DNA of 64,000 bases, from the NCBI GenBank assembly GCA_965229605.1, contig OZ245892.1:1488001-1552000 (forward strand), written 5' to 3'. Position 1 is the stretch's first letter; every line of letters starts with the position of its first letter. The notes beneath the pieces were generated by a model that made no database searches, was not told where the DNA came from, and was given only the letters and a program-made list of their open reading frames with translations. Positions 7,332 to 16,369 of this stretch are shown here, piece after piece. A program made the position numbers and the translations under genes. Origin of the DNA: G965229605 sp965229605. Its GTDB lineage: Bacteria > Pseudomonadota > Alphaproteobacteria > CBDDJK01.

Positions 7332-9626
7332 ATGGCACAGAATTTTGATGATGAGGCACTTTCCTATCACCGGGCCAACCCGCCCGGCAAGATAAGTGTG
7401 ACTGCAACCAAGCCGATGAGCACCCAGCGCGACCTCAGCCTGGCCTATTCGCCGGGGGTTGCGGCGGCCTCTCTGGCAATCAAGAACGATCCGCACGAAG
7501 TGGCCAATCTGACGGCCCGCGCCAATCTGGTTGCGGTGATCACCAATGGCACGGCGGTGCTTGGGCTGGGCGATATTGGCCCGCTTGCGGCCAAGCCGGT
7601 CATGGAGGGCAAAGGGGTCCTGTTCAAGAAATTTGCTGGCATTGATGTTTTTGATATTGAGTTGAATGCGACGGAGCCGGAGGCATTTTGCCAGGCGGTT
7701 GCGGCGATGGAGCCCAGCTTTGGCGGGATCAATCTGGAAGATATCAAGGCCCCGGAGTGTTTTATTATTGAGGAACGTTTGCGGGCCACCATGAATATTC
7801 CGGTTTTTCATGATGACCAGCATGGAACGGCGATTATTGTTGCGGCAGCGGCTTTTAACGGGCTGGAGATTGTTGGCAAGAATTTTGAGGATATCAAGAT
7901 TGTTGTGTCGGGAGCGGGGGCGGCGGCGCTGGCTTGTCTGGGGATGCTGGAATCTTTCGGCGCCCGGCGCGAGAATATTTTTGTCACAGACATTAAAGGT
8001 CTGGTCTATGCCGGGCGGACAGAATTGATGGATTCCTATAAGGAACGCTATGCACAGGCGACCGATCAGCGCAGCTTGGCGGAGGTGATTGAGGGGGCAG
8101 ATTTATTCCTTGGCCTGTCGGCGGGCGGGGTGCTGAAGCCTGAAATGGTCAAGAAAATGGCCGATAACCCGCTGATTTTTGCTTTGGCCAACCCGACACC
8201 TGAAATCCTGCCGGAAGAGGCCCTTTTGGTGCGCCCGGATGCCATCATCGCGACCGGGCGGTCAGACTATCCCAATCAGGTCAATAATGTTTTATGTTTT
8301 CCTTTTATCTTTCGCGGTGCGCTGGATGTCGGGGCGACTGTTATCAACGAGGATATGAAAGTCGCCGCCGCCAAAGCGATTGCCCAGCTGGCCCGGCGCG
8401 AGGTGACAGATACGGTCACCCGGGCCTATGGAGCGGTGGCCAGTTTTGGCCGGGATTATCTTATTCCAAAGCCTTTTGACCCGCGCCTGATCCTTGAAAT
8501 AGCCCCTGCGGTTGCCAAGGCTGCGATTGACAGCGATGTCACCACCCGACCGATTGAGGATTTTTCGCTTTACCGGAAACGGCTGGAAGAATTTGTCTAT
8601 CGTTCTGGCACCGTGATGAAACCGGTGATGAGCGAAGCCCAGGCCGACCCCAAGCGTGTGGTCTTTGCCGAGGGTGAGGATGTTCGCACCCTCCATGCCG
8701 TGCGCACGATTGTTGATGAAAAACTGGCCCATCCGATTTTACTGGGGCGGCGCACCGTTATCACCCGAAAGATCAAGGAACTTTCCTTGCGTCTGGAAGA
8801 AAATAGAGATTTCACGCTGGTTGAACCGGTTAATAACCCGCGCCATGATCTTTATGCCAAAACCTATCATGCCATGCACGGGCGCAACGGCGTTTCGCAG
8901 GAATTTGCTGAAGTGGTGATGCGCACCCGCAATACCGCGATAGGCTCGATGATGGTGCATTTAGGCGATGCAGATGCCCTGATTTGCGGCACGATTGGCT
9001 TTTTTGACAAACATGTCGAGCATGTGGCTGATATTATCCAAACCCGTGAAGGCGTGCATACACTGGCGACCATCAATATGCTGGTCCTTAGCAAAGGCGT
9101 TTATTTTCTGGCAGATACCCATGTCAATCTTGACCCCGACCCGCAATGTCTGGCTGAAATCACTATTTCATCGGCGGCGAAAGTCCGCCATTTCGGGATC
9201 ACGCCCAAAATTGCCCTGCTTTCTCATTCCAATTTTGGGGCCAGCCCGGCTGAATCTGCTGAAAAAGTCCGTCAGGCGGTTGAGATCCTTCAAAAAGAAA
9301 CTGATCTTGAAATTGAAGGGGAAATGCACGCCGATACCGCCTTGTCGCCAAGCCTGCGTGACAGTCTGCTCAAGGATAACAAACTGGCAGGCCAGGCAAA
9401 TTTGCTGATCATGCCAACATTGGATGCCGCCAATATTGCCTATAATTGTGTTAAAATGCTCAGTGACGGTATATCGGTTGGCCCGATTCTGGTTGGAGCC
9501 CGCAAAGCGGCCCATATTCTGACAACCGCGACAACTGTGCGCAATATTGTCAATATGACCGCTCTGGCTGTGGTTGATGCGCAAAGAGTTGAGGCGGCCC
9601 AAAGAACAGATACAAAAGCAGATTAA
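7332..9626 (+). CDS. maeB: NADP-dependent malic enzyme with phosphotransacetylase-like C-terminal domain
   Basis: 764 residues, the usual length of the MaeB type. The N-terminal half is malic enzyme, which decarboxylates malate to pyruvate with NADP: RDLSLAYSPGVA near residue 36, HDDQHGTAII near 160, the nucleotide-binding GAGAAALACLGML near 195 and ALANPTPEI near 278. From about residue 430 the protein continues as a phosphate acetyl/butyryltransferase-like domain (VVFAEGEDVRTLHAV; MHADTALSPSLRDSLL), which in this family is regulatory, sensing acetyl-CoA, rather than catalytic. It provides pyruvate and NADPH from TCA intermediates. It stands alone between ribB and mgtE; only 18 bases separate it from mgtE, so the two may be cotranscribed. 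Confidence 0.95.
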   Translation: MAQNFDDEALSYHRANPPGKISVTATKPMSTQRDLSLAYSPGVAAASLAIKNDPHEVANLTARANLVAVITNGTAVLGLGDIGPLAAKPVMEGKGVLFKKFAGIDVFDIELNATEPEAFCQAVAAMEPSFGGINLEDIKAPECFIIEERLRATMNIPVFHDDQHGTAIIVAAAAFNGLEIVGKNFEDIKIVVSGAGAAALACLGMLESFGARRENIFVTDIKGLVYAGRTELMDSYKERYAQATDQRSLAEVIEGADLFLGLSAGGVLKPEMVKKMADNPLIFALANPTPEILPEEALLVRPDAIIATGRSDYPNQVNNVLCFPFIFRGALDVGATVINEDMKVAAAKAIAQLARREVTDTVTRAYGAVASFGRDYLIPKPFDPRLILEIAPAVAKAAIDSDVTTRPIEDFSLYRKRLEEFVYRSGTVMKPVMSEAQADPKRVVFAEGEDVRTLHAVRTIVDEKLAHPILLGRRTVITRKIKELSLRLEENRDFTLVEPVNNPRHDLYAKTYHAMHGRNGVSQEFAEVVMRTRNTAIGSMMVHLGDADALICGTIGFFDKHVEHVADIIQTREGVHTLATINMLVLSKGVYFLADTHVNLDPDPQCLAEITISSAAKVRHFGITPKIALLSHSNFGASPAESAEKVRQAVEILQKETDLEIEGEMHADTALSPSLRDSLLKDNKLAGQANLLIMPTLDAANIAYNCVKMLSDGISVGPILVGARKAAHILTTATTVRNIVNMTALAVVDAQRVEAAQRTDTKAD

Positions 9627-9644
9627 AACAAAAGCGGATATATT

Positions 9645-11030
9645 TTGAATAATCCTGCGCCTAATGATGGAGACCCGCTGGCTGATCTTTACGGCTATAG
9701 CGAAGATGACCTTGATCGGGTGCGCCAGATTTTAAGCGGTGAGGAGATTATTCGCCCTGACCTGCTTGGTCTTGTTGGCCCGCTCCATGCCGCTGATCTT
9801 GCTGATTTAATTGAACAGCTTCCGGGTGATGAGCGTCATACGCTGGTCAAGATTCTTGGCCATGATCTTGATTCTGAGGCTTTAAGTTATCTGGATTACG
9901 CAGTGCGGGTTGAGCTTGTCAGCGCACTGGCCCCGGAAAAGCTGGCGGCCATTCTGCTTGATCTTGAATCAGATGATGCGATTGATATCATCGAAGATTT
10001 GGAAGAATCGGAGCAGGATGAACTCCTGAAGCTGGTATCTGCCAAAGACCGGGCGGTTTTTGAACAAGGGCTGTCTTATCCAGAGGATTCTGCCGGTCGG
10101 CTGATGCGCCGGGAAGTTGTGACCGTGCCTAACTTCTGGACAGTAGGCCAGTCGATAGACTATTTACGCGGGCCGGATACGCTGCCCGATAATTTCCACA
10201 GCCTGATCATTGTCGGCCCCAATCACAAGCCGGTTGGACAGCTGATGCTGGACCGACTTTTGCGCAACCGGCGCGGGATCACGGTGGCTTCTATTATGGA
10301 GCGCGAACCCAAGCTGATTCCGGTTGAAATGGATCAGGAGGATGTTGCCTTTCTATTCCGTCAATATGGATTGATTGAAGCCCCGGTTGTTGATTCAGCC
10401 GGGCGGTTGATCGGCGTGATCACGATTGATGATATTGTCGATGTTATCCATGAAGAAGGCGAAGAGGATTTACTCAGCATGGCCGGGGTCAGTGCAGATG
10501 ATTTCTATACCGATACATTGCGCACTGCCCGCGCCCGCCTGCCCTGGCTACTGATCAACCTTGGCACCTCGATTGCAGCCAGTCTGGTGATTGGTCTTTT
10601 CAGCGATGCGCTTGCCCAACTGGTCGCGCTGGCTATTTTGATGCCCATCGTTGCCTCGATTGGCGGCAATGTCGGCAGCCAAGCCCTGGCAGTTGCCGTG
10701 CGCGCCCTGGCCTCAAATGAACTAACCCGTGCCAATGGCCTTGGCATTGTGATCAAAGAAGCCATCGTTGGTGGCGGCAACGGGCTGGTCCTGGCCCTTG
10801 CCATGGGGCTTATTGCCTGGGCCTGGTTTCAATCGCCCCTGATCGGGGCGGTCATTGCCATGGCCATGATCATCAATCTCACCATCGCCGGTCTGGCAGG
10901 TGTTCTTATTCCAGTTATCCTCAACCGGGCAGGCAAGGACCCGGCTATTTCGTCCAGCGTTTTTCTTTTTGCGATTACCGATATTGTCGGATTTTTATCG
11001 TTTCTTGGCCTGGCCAGTTTAATTATTTAA
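9645..11030 (+). CDS. mgtE: Magnesium transporter MgtE
   Basis: 461 residues. Domain order follows the family: an N-terminal superhelical MgtE_N domain (ADLADLIEQLP through AGRLMRREVV, about 45-155), two CBS domains (about 160-280; VASIMEREPKLIPVE and APVVDSAGRLIGVITIDD) and five transmembrane helices from about 300. The pore signature MPIVASIGGNVGSQALAV is present, as is the late GKDPAISSSVFLFAITD segment. The cytosolic domains sense intracellular magnesium and close the channel. The start codon is TTG at 9645, in frame with and just after the maeB stop; no ATG lies between that stop and the conserved region, so a non-ATG start is forced. The gene converges on the minus-strand gene ending at 11056. 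Confidence 0.95.
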   Translation: MNNPAPNDGDPLADLYGYSEDDLDRVRQILSGEEIIRPDLLGLVGPLHAADLADLIEQLPGDERHTLVKILGHDLDSEALSYLDYAVRVELVSALAPEKLAAILLDLESDDAIDIIEDLEESEQDELLKLVSAKDRAVFEQGLSYPEDSAGRLMRREVVTVPNFWTVGQSIDYLRGPDTLPDNFHSLIIVGPNHKPVGQLMLDRLLRNRRGITVASIMEREPKLIPVEMDQEDVAFLFRQYGLIEAPVVDSAGRLIGVITIDDIVDVIHEEGEEDLLSMAGVSADDFYTDTLRTARARLPWLLINLGTSIAASLVIGLFSDALAQLVALAILMPIVASIGGNVGSQALAVAVRALASNELTRANGLGIVIKEAIVGGGNGLVLALAMGLIAWAWFQSPLIGAVIAMAMIINLTIAGLAGVLIPVILNRAGKDPAISSSVFLFAITDIVGFLSFLGLASLII

Positions 11031-11055
11031 AGCTACACTGGACTTCTCAAGGTCG

Positions 11056-11691
11056 TTAAAAAGCAGGCCGCCGGGTTTTTACCTGCGCGTTTTTTGTATA
11101 GCCCCCCTTTGTATAGTTTTTTGTATAGTTTGGGCGGCGTTCGTTTCGTACCAGCAACCAGACTTTAACCACCTCTTCCCGGCTGGCTTCAGCCAGTGAC
11201 ATCGTGGTCACAATAGAGGCCCCATCGCGCAAAAGCCCTGAAATCAGGCGGAAGCGGTCATCTGCTGTCGGTCGATAATAGCTTGGCCGATAACGCGGGA
11301 TAAAGCCTGACTGCCGCCTGATATTAGAAGATACCGGGTCTGAAAAATCATGCGGCTGGTTGTTGGGCCCGTTGTTTCCCCCCATGGCTTCGTCAAAAGC
11401 CCGCTGCCAGGCTTCTTTACGCGCCCGCTGACGAGAAGGACTGGCAAAAGATTCATCACGAGACCATCGCCGCTCAGCTTTCCGGCGTGCCCGCAATTCC
11501 TCCACCCGCTCTTTACGGCTGCTGCCGGTGCGAATGACCTCAATCGCCTCTTCAAGCGTTAATCCAACACTGGAAGCCATACGCGTGGCGGCTGCCCGTG
11601 CCGCAGATTTCTCCCCAACCGTTGCCGCCTGCTCCATCAGGACCAGGACCTTCATAAAGCGGGCTTGTGATTGTGGATCAAAATTATTCAT
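11056..11691 (-). CDS. Hypothetical basic protein, unknown function
   Basis: 211 residues, rich in Arg. I do not recognise the family. The N-terminal 50 residues (KSAARAAATRMASSVGLTLE) look like a short helical hairpin reminiscent of DUF2786-type N-termini. The middle (65-125) is highly charged and probably disordered (RKERVEELRARRKAERRWSR). A compact helical segment DRFRLISGLLRDGASIVTTM followed by LAEASREEVVKVWLLVRNE (about 145-183) could form a helix-turn-helix-like unit. The C-terminus is a short KNYTKGGYTKN repeat-like basic tail. It starts five bases after the preceding minus-strand gene and is probably the last gene of that operon. Nucleic-acid binding is possible from charge alone but unsupported. 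Confidence 0.6.
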   Translation of the reverse strand: MNNFDPQSQARFMKVLVLMEQAATVGEKSAARAAATRMASSVGLTLEEAIEVIRTGSSRKERVEELRARRKAERRWSRDESFASPSRQRARKEAWQRAFDEAMGGNNGPNNQPHDFSDPVSSNIRRQSGFIPRYRPSYYRPTADDRFRLISGLLRDGASIVTTMSLAEASREEVVKVWLLVRNERRPNYTKNYTKGGYTKNAQVKTRRPAF

Positions 11692-11696
11692 GTGAT

Positions 11697-12650
11697 TTAG
11701 CTTTGAAGCTGCTGCCAGATTTCCTGGTCCCTGGCGCCGGTCCAGATCCGCGGGGTATCAATCCCCCGGGCCTCATCATAAGCCCGCGCAACATTAAAAG
11801 GCAGGCAATGTTCATAAATGGCATAGTCGCGAAACTTTGCATCACAGGCATCCCGGCAGGCCGCAAAAGCTTCTTTCAAGCTGCCGCCCGCACTGGCAAT
11901 CCGGGCAACCGGGGCATAGCTGGCCCGCAGGAAATCTTCTGTTGTGGCCAGGGCTTCTTTCACCTGATCAGTGCTATTAACGGCATCCCCGCGCCCCGGC
12001 ATCAACGCATCAAGATCAAAACGACCGATGCGGCGTAACGTCTTTGGCCAATCGCGAAAATGACCATCACCACAATAACAGGCCGAGTGATATTCAACAA
12101 TATCGCCAGACAGCATGACCCCGGCATCCGGCACATGGACGACACAATCGCCAGCCGTATGGGCGCGTCCCAGACACATCAGGTCAACCCGACGCTTGCC
12201 AAGATAGACACTCATCCGGTTGCGAAAGGTCATGGTCGGATAAGTCAGGCCCGGAATAGTTTCATGGCCTTGAAACAGGCGGGGAAAGCGGGCAAATTCG
12301 GATTCCCAATCCTCTTGTCCGCGCTCAACCACCATGGAGCGGGCTTTTTCCGACATCAAAACCACCTTCGCTGGATAGGCCGAAGCCCCCAGCACACGCA
12401 CCGCATGATAATGTGTCAGCACCAGGTGCGTGATCGGCTTGTCGGTAACGCTCCGGACCCGTTCAATGACTTTTTCTGCAAGCCTTGGCGTGGCTTGCGC
12501 TTCAACAACCATCACGCAATCATCGCCGATAATCACGCCACTATTCGGGTCTCCTTGCGCCGTAAAGGCGTAAATATCCCGGCCAATTTCGGTGAAACTT
12601 ATCGTCTTTTCAGCAAGATCGCCCTGAGAGGCAAAGGCTTTACTCATCAT
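11697..12650 (-). CDS. Metallo-beta-lactamase-fold protein with altered metal motif
   Basis: 317 residues with the MBL fold: an N-terminal strand region (VIIGDDCVMVVEAQAT), the first metal motif at 79-85, GRAHTAGD (161-168) and SGDIVEYH (181-188). The canonical HxHxDH motif reads THYHAVR: H80 and H82 are kept but the Asp and His of the second metal site are replaced by Val84 and Arg85. H164 and D183 are present. The protein most resembles the periplasmic/cytosolic MBL hydrolases of the quinoprotein-associated SoxH type, but it has no obvious signal peptide. It may bind one metal or have changed chemistry. It lies 29 bases downstream of the LivF-like gene and 5 bases upstream of the 211-residue unknown, in one minus-strand operon with puuA. 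The substrate is unknown. Confidence 0.8.
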   Translation of the reverse strand: MMSKAFASQGDLAEKTISFTEIGRDIYAFTAQGDPNSGVIIGDDCVMVVEAQATPRLAEKVIERVRSVTDKPITHLVLTHYHAVRVLGASAYPAKVVLMSEKARSMVVERGQEDWESEFARFPRLFQGHETIPGLTYPTMTFRNRMSVYLGKRRVDLMCLGRAHTAGDCVVHVPDAGVMLSGDIVEYHSACYCGDGHFRDWPKTLRRIGRFDLDALMPGRGDAVNSTDQVKEALATTEDFLRASYAPVARIASAGGSLKEAFAACRDACDAKFRDYAIYEHCLPFNVARAYDEARGIDTPRIWTGARDQEIWQQLQS

Positions 12651-12679
12651 CCACTCTTCAAATGATTATTTTTAACCAA

Positions 12680-13366
12680 TCATTTTAGCACAGTATTTAA
12701 AATTCCACCATGCAATTCCCGTGACTCGCAGTTAATCTGGTCAATAAAAACTTGCGACTGCTCACAAAGAAGCACTGCCAGCCCCTCGGCCCGGGCCTCG
12801 ACAATCGCACGGGCCAAATTTTCAGCAATAATCGGGGCAATCCCCTCCGCAGGCTCATCCAGAAGCAAAAGACGAGGATTGCCAGCTAAAGTCCGGGCCG
12901 TTGCAAGCATCTGTTGCTCGCCGCCTGATAAAGTCCCGCCAAGGTGAAAGCGGCGGTCAGAAAGATTGGGAAAGAGATCATAAAGACGCTCCAGACTCCA
13001 TTGAGTTTTATGCGGCGTTTTATGCTTGTCAGGATTTGATCCGGGCTTGAGGCCACAGCGGATATTTTCTTCAACCGTCAAGCGTGGGAAAATCCGCCGC
13101 TCCTGCGGGACATAGCCTATTCCGGCCTGTGCAACACGATGAACCGGCCAGCCTGTGATCAGCTGTCCGTCAAAAAAAACCTGACCTGTCTGTGTTGACA
13201 AAAACTGCATGATCGATTGCATCATGGTGCTTTTGCCAGCCCCGTTCGGGCCAATGATAGCCAGGGCTTCAGCTTCATTCAGGCTTAACGACAGATCAAA
13301 AAGGACTTGTGCTTTTCCGTAAAAAGCTGAGAGATTCTGAATAGATAGCAGGGGGCTGGTCATCAT
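12680..13366 (-). CDS. ABC transporter ATPase, LivF-like
   Basis: 228 residues. Walker A GPNGAGKST (about 38-46), the Q-loop region IGYVPQERRIFPRLTVEENI, the signature LSGGEQQML, Walker B LLLLDEPAEGIAP and an H-loop position changed to CEQSQ, as is usual for LivF. This is the second ATPase of branched-chain amino acid/amide-type ABC importers. The C-terminus is slightly short (ends ELHGGILNTVLK). It is 1 base from the LivG-like gene. No LivH/LivM permease or LivJ-type binding protein is encoded in the window, so this is an ATPase pair separated from its membrane partners. The link with a puuA-like gene suggests an amine or amino-acid substrate, by inference only. Confidence 0.88.
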   Translation of the reverse strand: MMTSPLLSIQNLSAFYGKAQVLFDLSLSLNEAEALAIIGPNGAGKSTMMQSIMQFLSTQTGQVFFDGQLITGWPVHRVAQAGIGYVPQERRIFPRLTVEENIRCGLKPGSNPDKHKTPHKTQWSLERLYDLFPNLSDRRFHLGGTLSGGEQQMLATARTLAGNPRLLLLDEPAEGIAPIIAENLARAIVEARAEGLAVLLCEQSQVFIDQINCESRELHGGILNTVLK

Positions 13367-13367
13367 A

Positions 13368-14183
13368 TTACGATGCGGTGCTACAAGCGGTTTTCAGCGA
13401 TTGCCCAAGATAGGACGAACGGACAACGGGATCAGCCATAATCTGTTGCGGCTTGCCATCTGCAATAAGCTGCCCGCGATCAAGAACCAGAACACGGGTC
13501 GCATAATCAAAAACCAGCGATGTATCATGTTCTGAGAAAAGAACGCCGATGCCTTCTTTTCGGGCCAAAAGACGCACCAACTCAACCAGGGCCTTGCGAT
13601 CAGCAGGCGGCAGTCCGGCCCCCGGCTCATCAAGCACCAGCACACCCGGCCGATTGGCCAGAGCCAATGCCAGATCAAGCCGTTTGATATCGCCGTATGG
13701 CAAGGCAGAAATCTGCTGATCCATGCGCTGTGACAGCCCGGTCTGTTCCAGAAGCCGGATGGCTTTTTCTTTATAGGTTGCAGGAAAGGAGCCAAAACAG
13801 GGCAAACGTCCCTGCGCCCTCAAGAAAACATCAAAAAGCAATGGTTTGGAGGGAGAGTCGGAAACAGCAAGGGCGGTCATAACCGCTTCAATCACCCGCA
13901 GGGAGAGGAAACCTGCTGCCAGCTGAAAACCGCGCCCAAGCCCTTTTTCCCAGCGTCCAACTGCATCCAGCCGGGTGACATCAACCCCGTCCAGCCAGAT
14001 TTGCCCGTGATCAGGAAAGGTCAGGCCGCTGATCACATCAAAGCAGGTTGATTTTCCAGCCCCGTTTGGCCCGATAAGGGCCAGCATTTCGCCTGCATGA
14101 AGTTGAAAACTGACAGAATCAAGGGCTTGCAGCCCGCCATAGCACTTGCTCAACGCATGGGTTTTCAAGCGAGCATCAGACAT
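13368..14183 (-). CDS. ABC transporter ATPase, LivG-like
   Basis: 271 residues. Walker A GPNGAGKSTC near residue 38; the signature is the LivG form ALPYGDIKRLDLALALA instead of LSGGQ; Walker B VLVLDEPGAGLPP; H-loop FSEHDTSLVFDYATRVLVLD. The segment between Walker A and the signature has the long LivG insertion. It pairs with the following LivF-like ATPase to energise a Liv/Urt-type importer. Its start overlaps the end of the puuA-like gene by 8 bases, which argues for cotranscription and coupling. No permease or binding protein of the system is present nearby. Confidence 0.88.
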   Translation of the reverse strand: MSDARLKTHALSKCYGGLQALDSVSFQLHAGEMLALIGPNGAGKSTCFDVISGLTFPDHGQIWLDGVDVTRLDAVGRWEKGLGRGFQLAAGFLSLRVIEAVMTALAVSDSPSKPLLFDVFLRAQGRLPCFGSFPATYKEKAIRLLEQTGLSQRMDQQISALPYGDIKRLDLALALANRPGVLVLDEPGAGLPPADRKALVELVRLLARKEGIGVLFSEHDTSLVFDYATRVLVLDRGQLIADGKPQQIMADPVVRSSYLGQSLKTACSTAS

Positions 14184-15537
14184 TCAAGAGTAAATGCTCA
14201 CGTTCCCATGAACTGATAACTTGTTGATATAGATCATATTCTGTGTTTTTGACTTCAATATAGGCGCGGACAAAAACTTCGCCCAGCACATCGCGAAGCC
14301 GACGGGCATGATGGAACTTGCCAAGCGCATCCACCTGATGCAGCGGCAAGCCAAAAGCATAGCGATAGGCATTGCCCTTGACCGGTTTCGAGGGGAGCAA
14401 GCGGTCTTTTATGCCAAGATAGCCACACGCCAGCGTCGCCGCCATTGCCAGATAGGGATTGCAGTCTGCACCCGGCACGCGGTTTTCAACCCGCCTTGAC
14501 TGGGCAGAAGACAGCGGCACCCGTAAGCCGACCGTGCGATTATCATGCCCCCAATGCACATTGATGGGCGCATCAGAATAGCGGGCGATTCGTTTATAGC
14601 TGTTCACATTAGGCGCCAGCAGCGCCATTGTGGCAGGCAGATAACGCTGCAAGCCACCGATATAATACATGAACCGCCGTGAATCTTTGCCTGATGCTGT
14701 CGAGAAAATATTTTTGCCGGTCGAGATATCCAGCAAGGACTGATGAATATGCATCGCCGAGCCCGGCTGATTTTCATGCGGCTTGGCCATAAAAGTGGCA
14801 TATATACCGTGTTTCAAGGCTGCCTGACGAACCGCGCGCTTGAATAAAAAGACCTGATCCGCCAGCTTTAGCGGGTCTCCATGATTAAAATTGATCTCCA
14901 GCTGTGCCGGGCCAACTTCATGTGCCATGGTGTCAATATCAATCTGCGCTTCTTCGCAATAGCGGTAAATATCCTCCACAATCGGATCAAATTCATTCGC
15001 CGCATCTATCCCATACGCCTGACGCCCGGATTCACGCCGTCCATTCAACCCCACCGGCAGAGTGAGCGGATAATCCGGGTCTTTATTCTGATCAACCAGA
15101 TAGAACTCCAGCTCCGGGGCAACAACCGGCTTGACGCCAAGCTCCTTTAACTGCTCCAAAACCCGTTGCAAAACATAGCGCGGCGAAAATTCAACCGGTC
15201 GCCCGTCCAGATAATACGAATCACAAAGCACCAGCGCACTCGGCTCATCTGCACGCTCATACCAGGGAACAAGCCGCAAAGTCGACGGGTCCGGTGTCAT
15301 GGTGACATCAAATTGCACCTCATCCATCACGCCAGAAGTTTCCGCATAATCACCCGTCACAGTTTGCCCGAAGACTCCTTCGGGAATACGCAGGCTTTCT
15401 TCCTCCATGCTCTTGATAAATTTTCCGGCAGGCAGGATTTTCCCGCGCGCAACTCCGGCCATGTCAGAAACCAGACATTCAACCTCGTCAACCTGCCGCT
15501 TGGAAAGCCAGGCCTGTAATTTCTTGATATCCGTCAT
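14176..15537 (-). CDS. puuA: Glutamine synthetase-family ligase, PuuA-like (gamma-glutamylpolyamine synthetase)
   Basis: 453 residues. A glutamine synthetase fold with the catalytic strings of the PuuA group: MAGVARGKILP near 27, APELEFYLVD near 139, HEVGPAQLEINF near 206, GSAMHIHQSL near 259, NSYKRIARYSDAP near 313 and RVENRVPGADCNPYLA near 350. PuuA joins glutamate to putrescine or related amines with ATP, the first step of the gamma-glutamylated putrescine route. The bacterial GS adenylylation site NLYDLPP is absent. The later Puu enzymes are not in the window; the downstream partners are two Liv-type ATPases and an MBL protein, so the true substrate could be another amine. A second, different ligase of this superfamily is at 37905-39380. 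Confidence 0.85.
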   Translation of the reverse strand: MTDIKKLQAWLSKRQVDEVECLVSDMAGVARGKILPAGKFIKSMEEESLRIPEGVFGQTVTGDYAETSGVMDEVQFDVTMTPDPSTLRLVPWYERADEPSALVLCDSYYLDGRPVEFSPRYVLQRVLEQLKELGVKPVVAPELEFYLVDQNKDPDYPLTLPVGLNGRRESGRQAYGIDAANEFDPIVEDIYRYCEEAQIDIDTMAHEVGPAQLEINFNHGDPLKLADQVFLFKRAVRQAALKHGIYATFMAKPHENQPGSAMHIHQSLLDISTGKNIFSTASGKDSRRFMYYIGGLQRYLPATMALLAPNVNSYKRIARYSDAPINVHWGHDNRTVGLRVPLSSAQSRRVENRVPGADCNPYLAMAATLACGYLGIKDRLLPSKPVKGNAYRYAFGLPLHQVDALGKFHHARRLRDVLGEVFVRAYIEVKNTEYDLYQQVISSWEREHLLLNV

Positions 15538-15558
15538 CTGGGAAAACTGCGAAACCGC

Positions 15559-16314
15559 TCAGGATTCCGAAATCTCTGCCAGCACATCCGGGTCTATTGA
15601 ATAATTGGCGGTGACCTTCTGGACATCGTCATTATCCTCAAGCTTGTCAATCAAACCCAATAAAGCCGGGGCCTTGTCGGCCTCCACCGGGGTCAGAGTC
15701 TTGGCTTGCCAGGCCAGCTGAAACTGATCCGGCGCACCATAGGTCTGCTCAAGAGCCGTGGAAACTTCAAATAAAAGACCAGGGTCCGTCACAATCAGAT
15801 GACCCGCCTCCGGGTCGCTTTCAATGTCTCTCGCCCCGGCTTCCAGCGCCGCTTCAAACATCGTGTCAGAATCAGCACACTCGGCCGGATAGACAATCTC
15901 CCCGACCCGATCAAACAAAAACGCAACCGACCCCGATTCTCCAAGATTGCCGCCGTTCTTGCCAAAAATTGCCCGAATCTCTGCCGCAGCCCGGTTGCGG
16001 TTGTCCGTCATCACCTCAACAATAATCGCAACCCCGCCAGGCCCATAGCCTTCGTACTGAATTTCAACATAATCAGCCCCGTCAGCCCCGCCATCGCCTT
16101 TTTGAATGGCACGCTCGATATTATCCTTGGGCATCCGCTCGGCCCTTGCACTTTGAATGGCCAGCCGTAAACGTGCATTTGAAGCCGGATCAGACCCACC
16201 CAGCTTCGTGGCAACCATAATCTCTTTGCCGAGCTTGGCAAAGGTCTGGGCGCGTTTGCGGTCCTGCGCCCCCTTGCGATACATGATATTTTTAAATTTA
16301 GAATGTCCAGCCAT
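15559..16314 (-). CDS. yebC: YebC/TACO1-family translation/transcription regulator
   Basis: 251 residues, the standard size. It starts with the diagnostic MAGHSKFKNIMYRKGAQD and has SDPASNARLRLAIQSARAER and MPKDNIERAIQKG, then EIQYEGYGPGGVAIIVEVMT and FGKNGGNLGESGSVAFLF. Members are described both as DNA-binding regulators and as ribosome-associated factors that help translate proline-rich stretches. It lies between scpB and the puuA-like gene, all minus strand. The usual ruvC/ruvA neighbours are missing. Confidence 0.95.
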   Translation of the reverse strand: MAGHSKFKNIMYRKGAQDRKRAQTFAKLGKEIMVATKLGGSDPASNARLRLAIQSARAERMPKDNIERAIQKGDGGADGADYVEIQYEGYGPGGVAIIVEVMTDNRNRAAAEIRAIFGKNGGNLGESGSVAFLFDRVGEIVYPAECADSDTMFEAALEAGARDIESDPEAGHLIVTDPGLLFEVSTALEQTYGAPDQFQLAWQAKTLTPVEADKAPALLGLIDKLEDNDDVQKVTANYSIDPDVLAEISES

Positions 16315-16369
16315 AATAGTTCCAGTAATGCACTCGGCACATAAAAGTCAAAAGGAAGCGTAAATTGGA

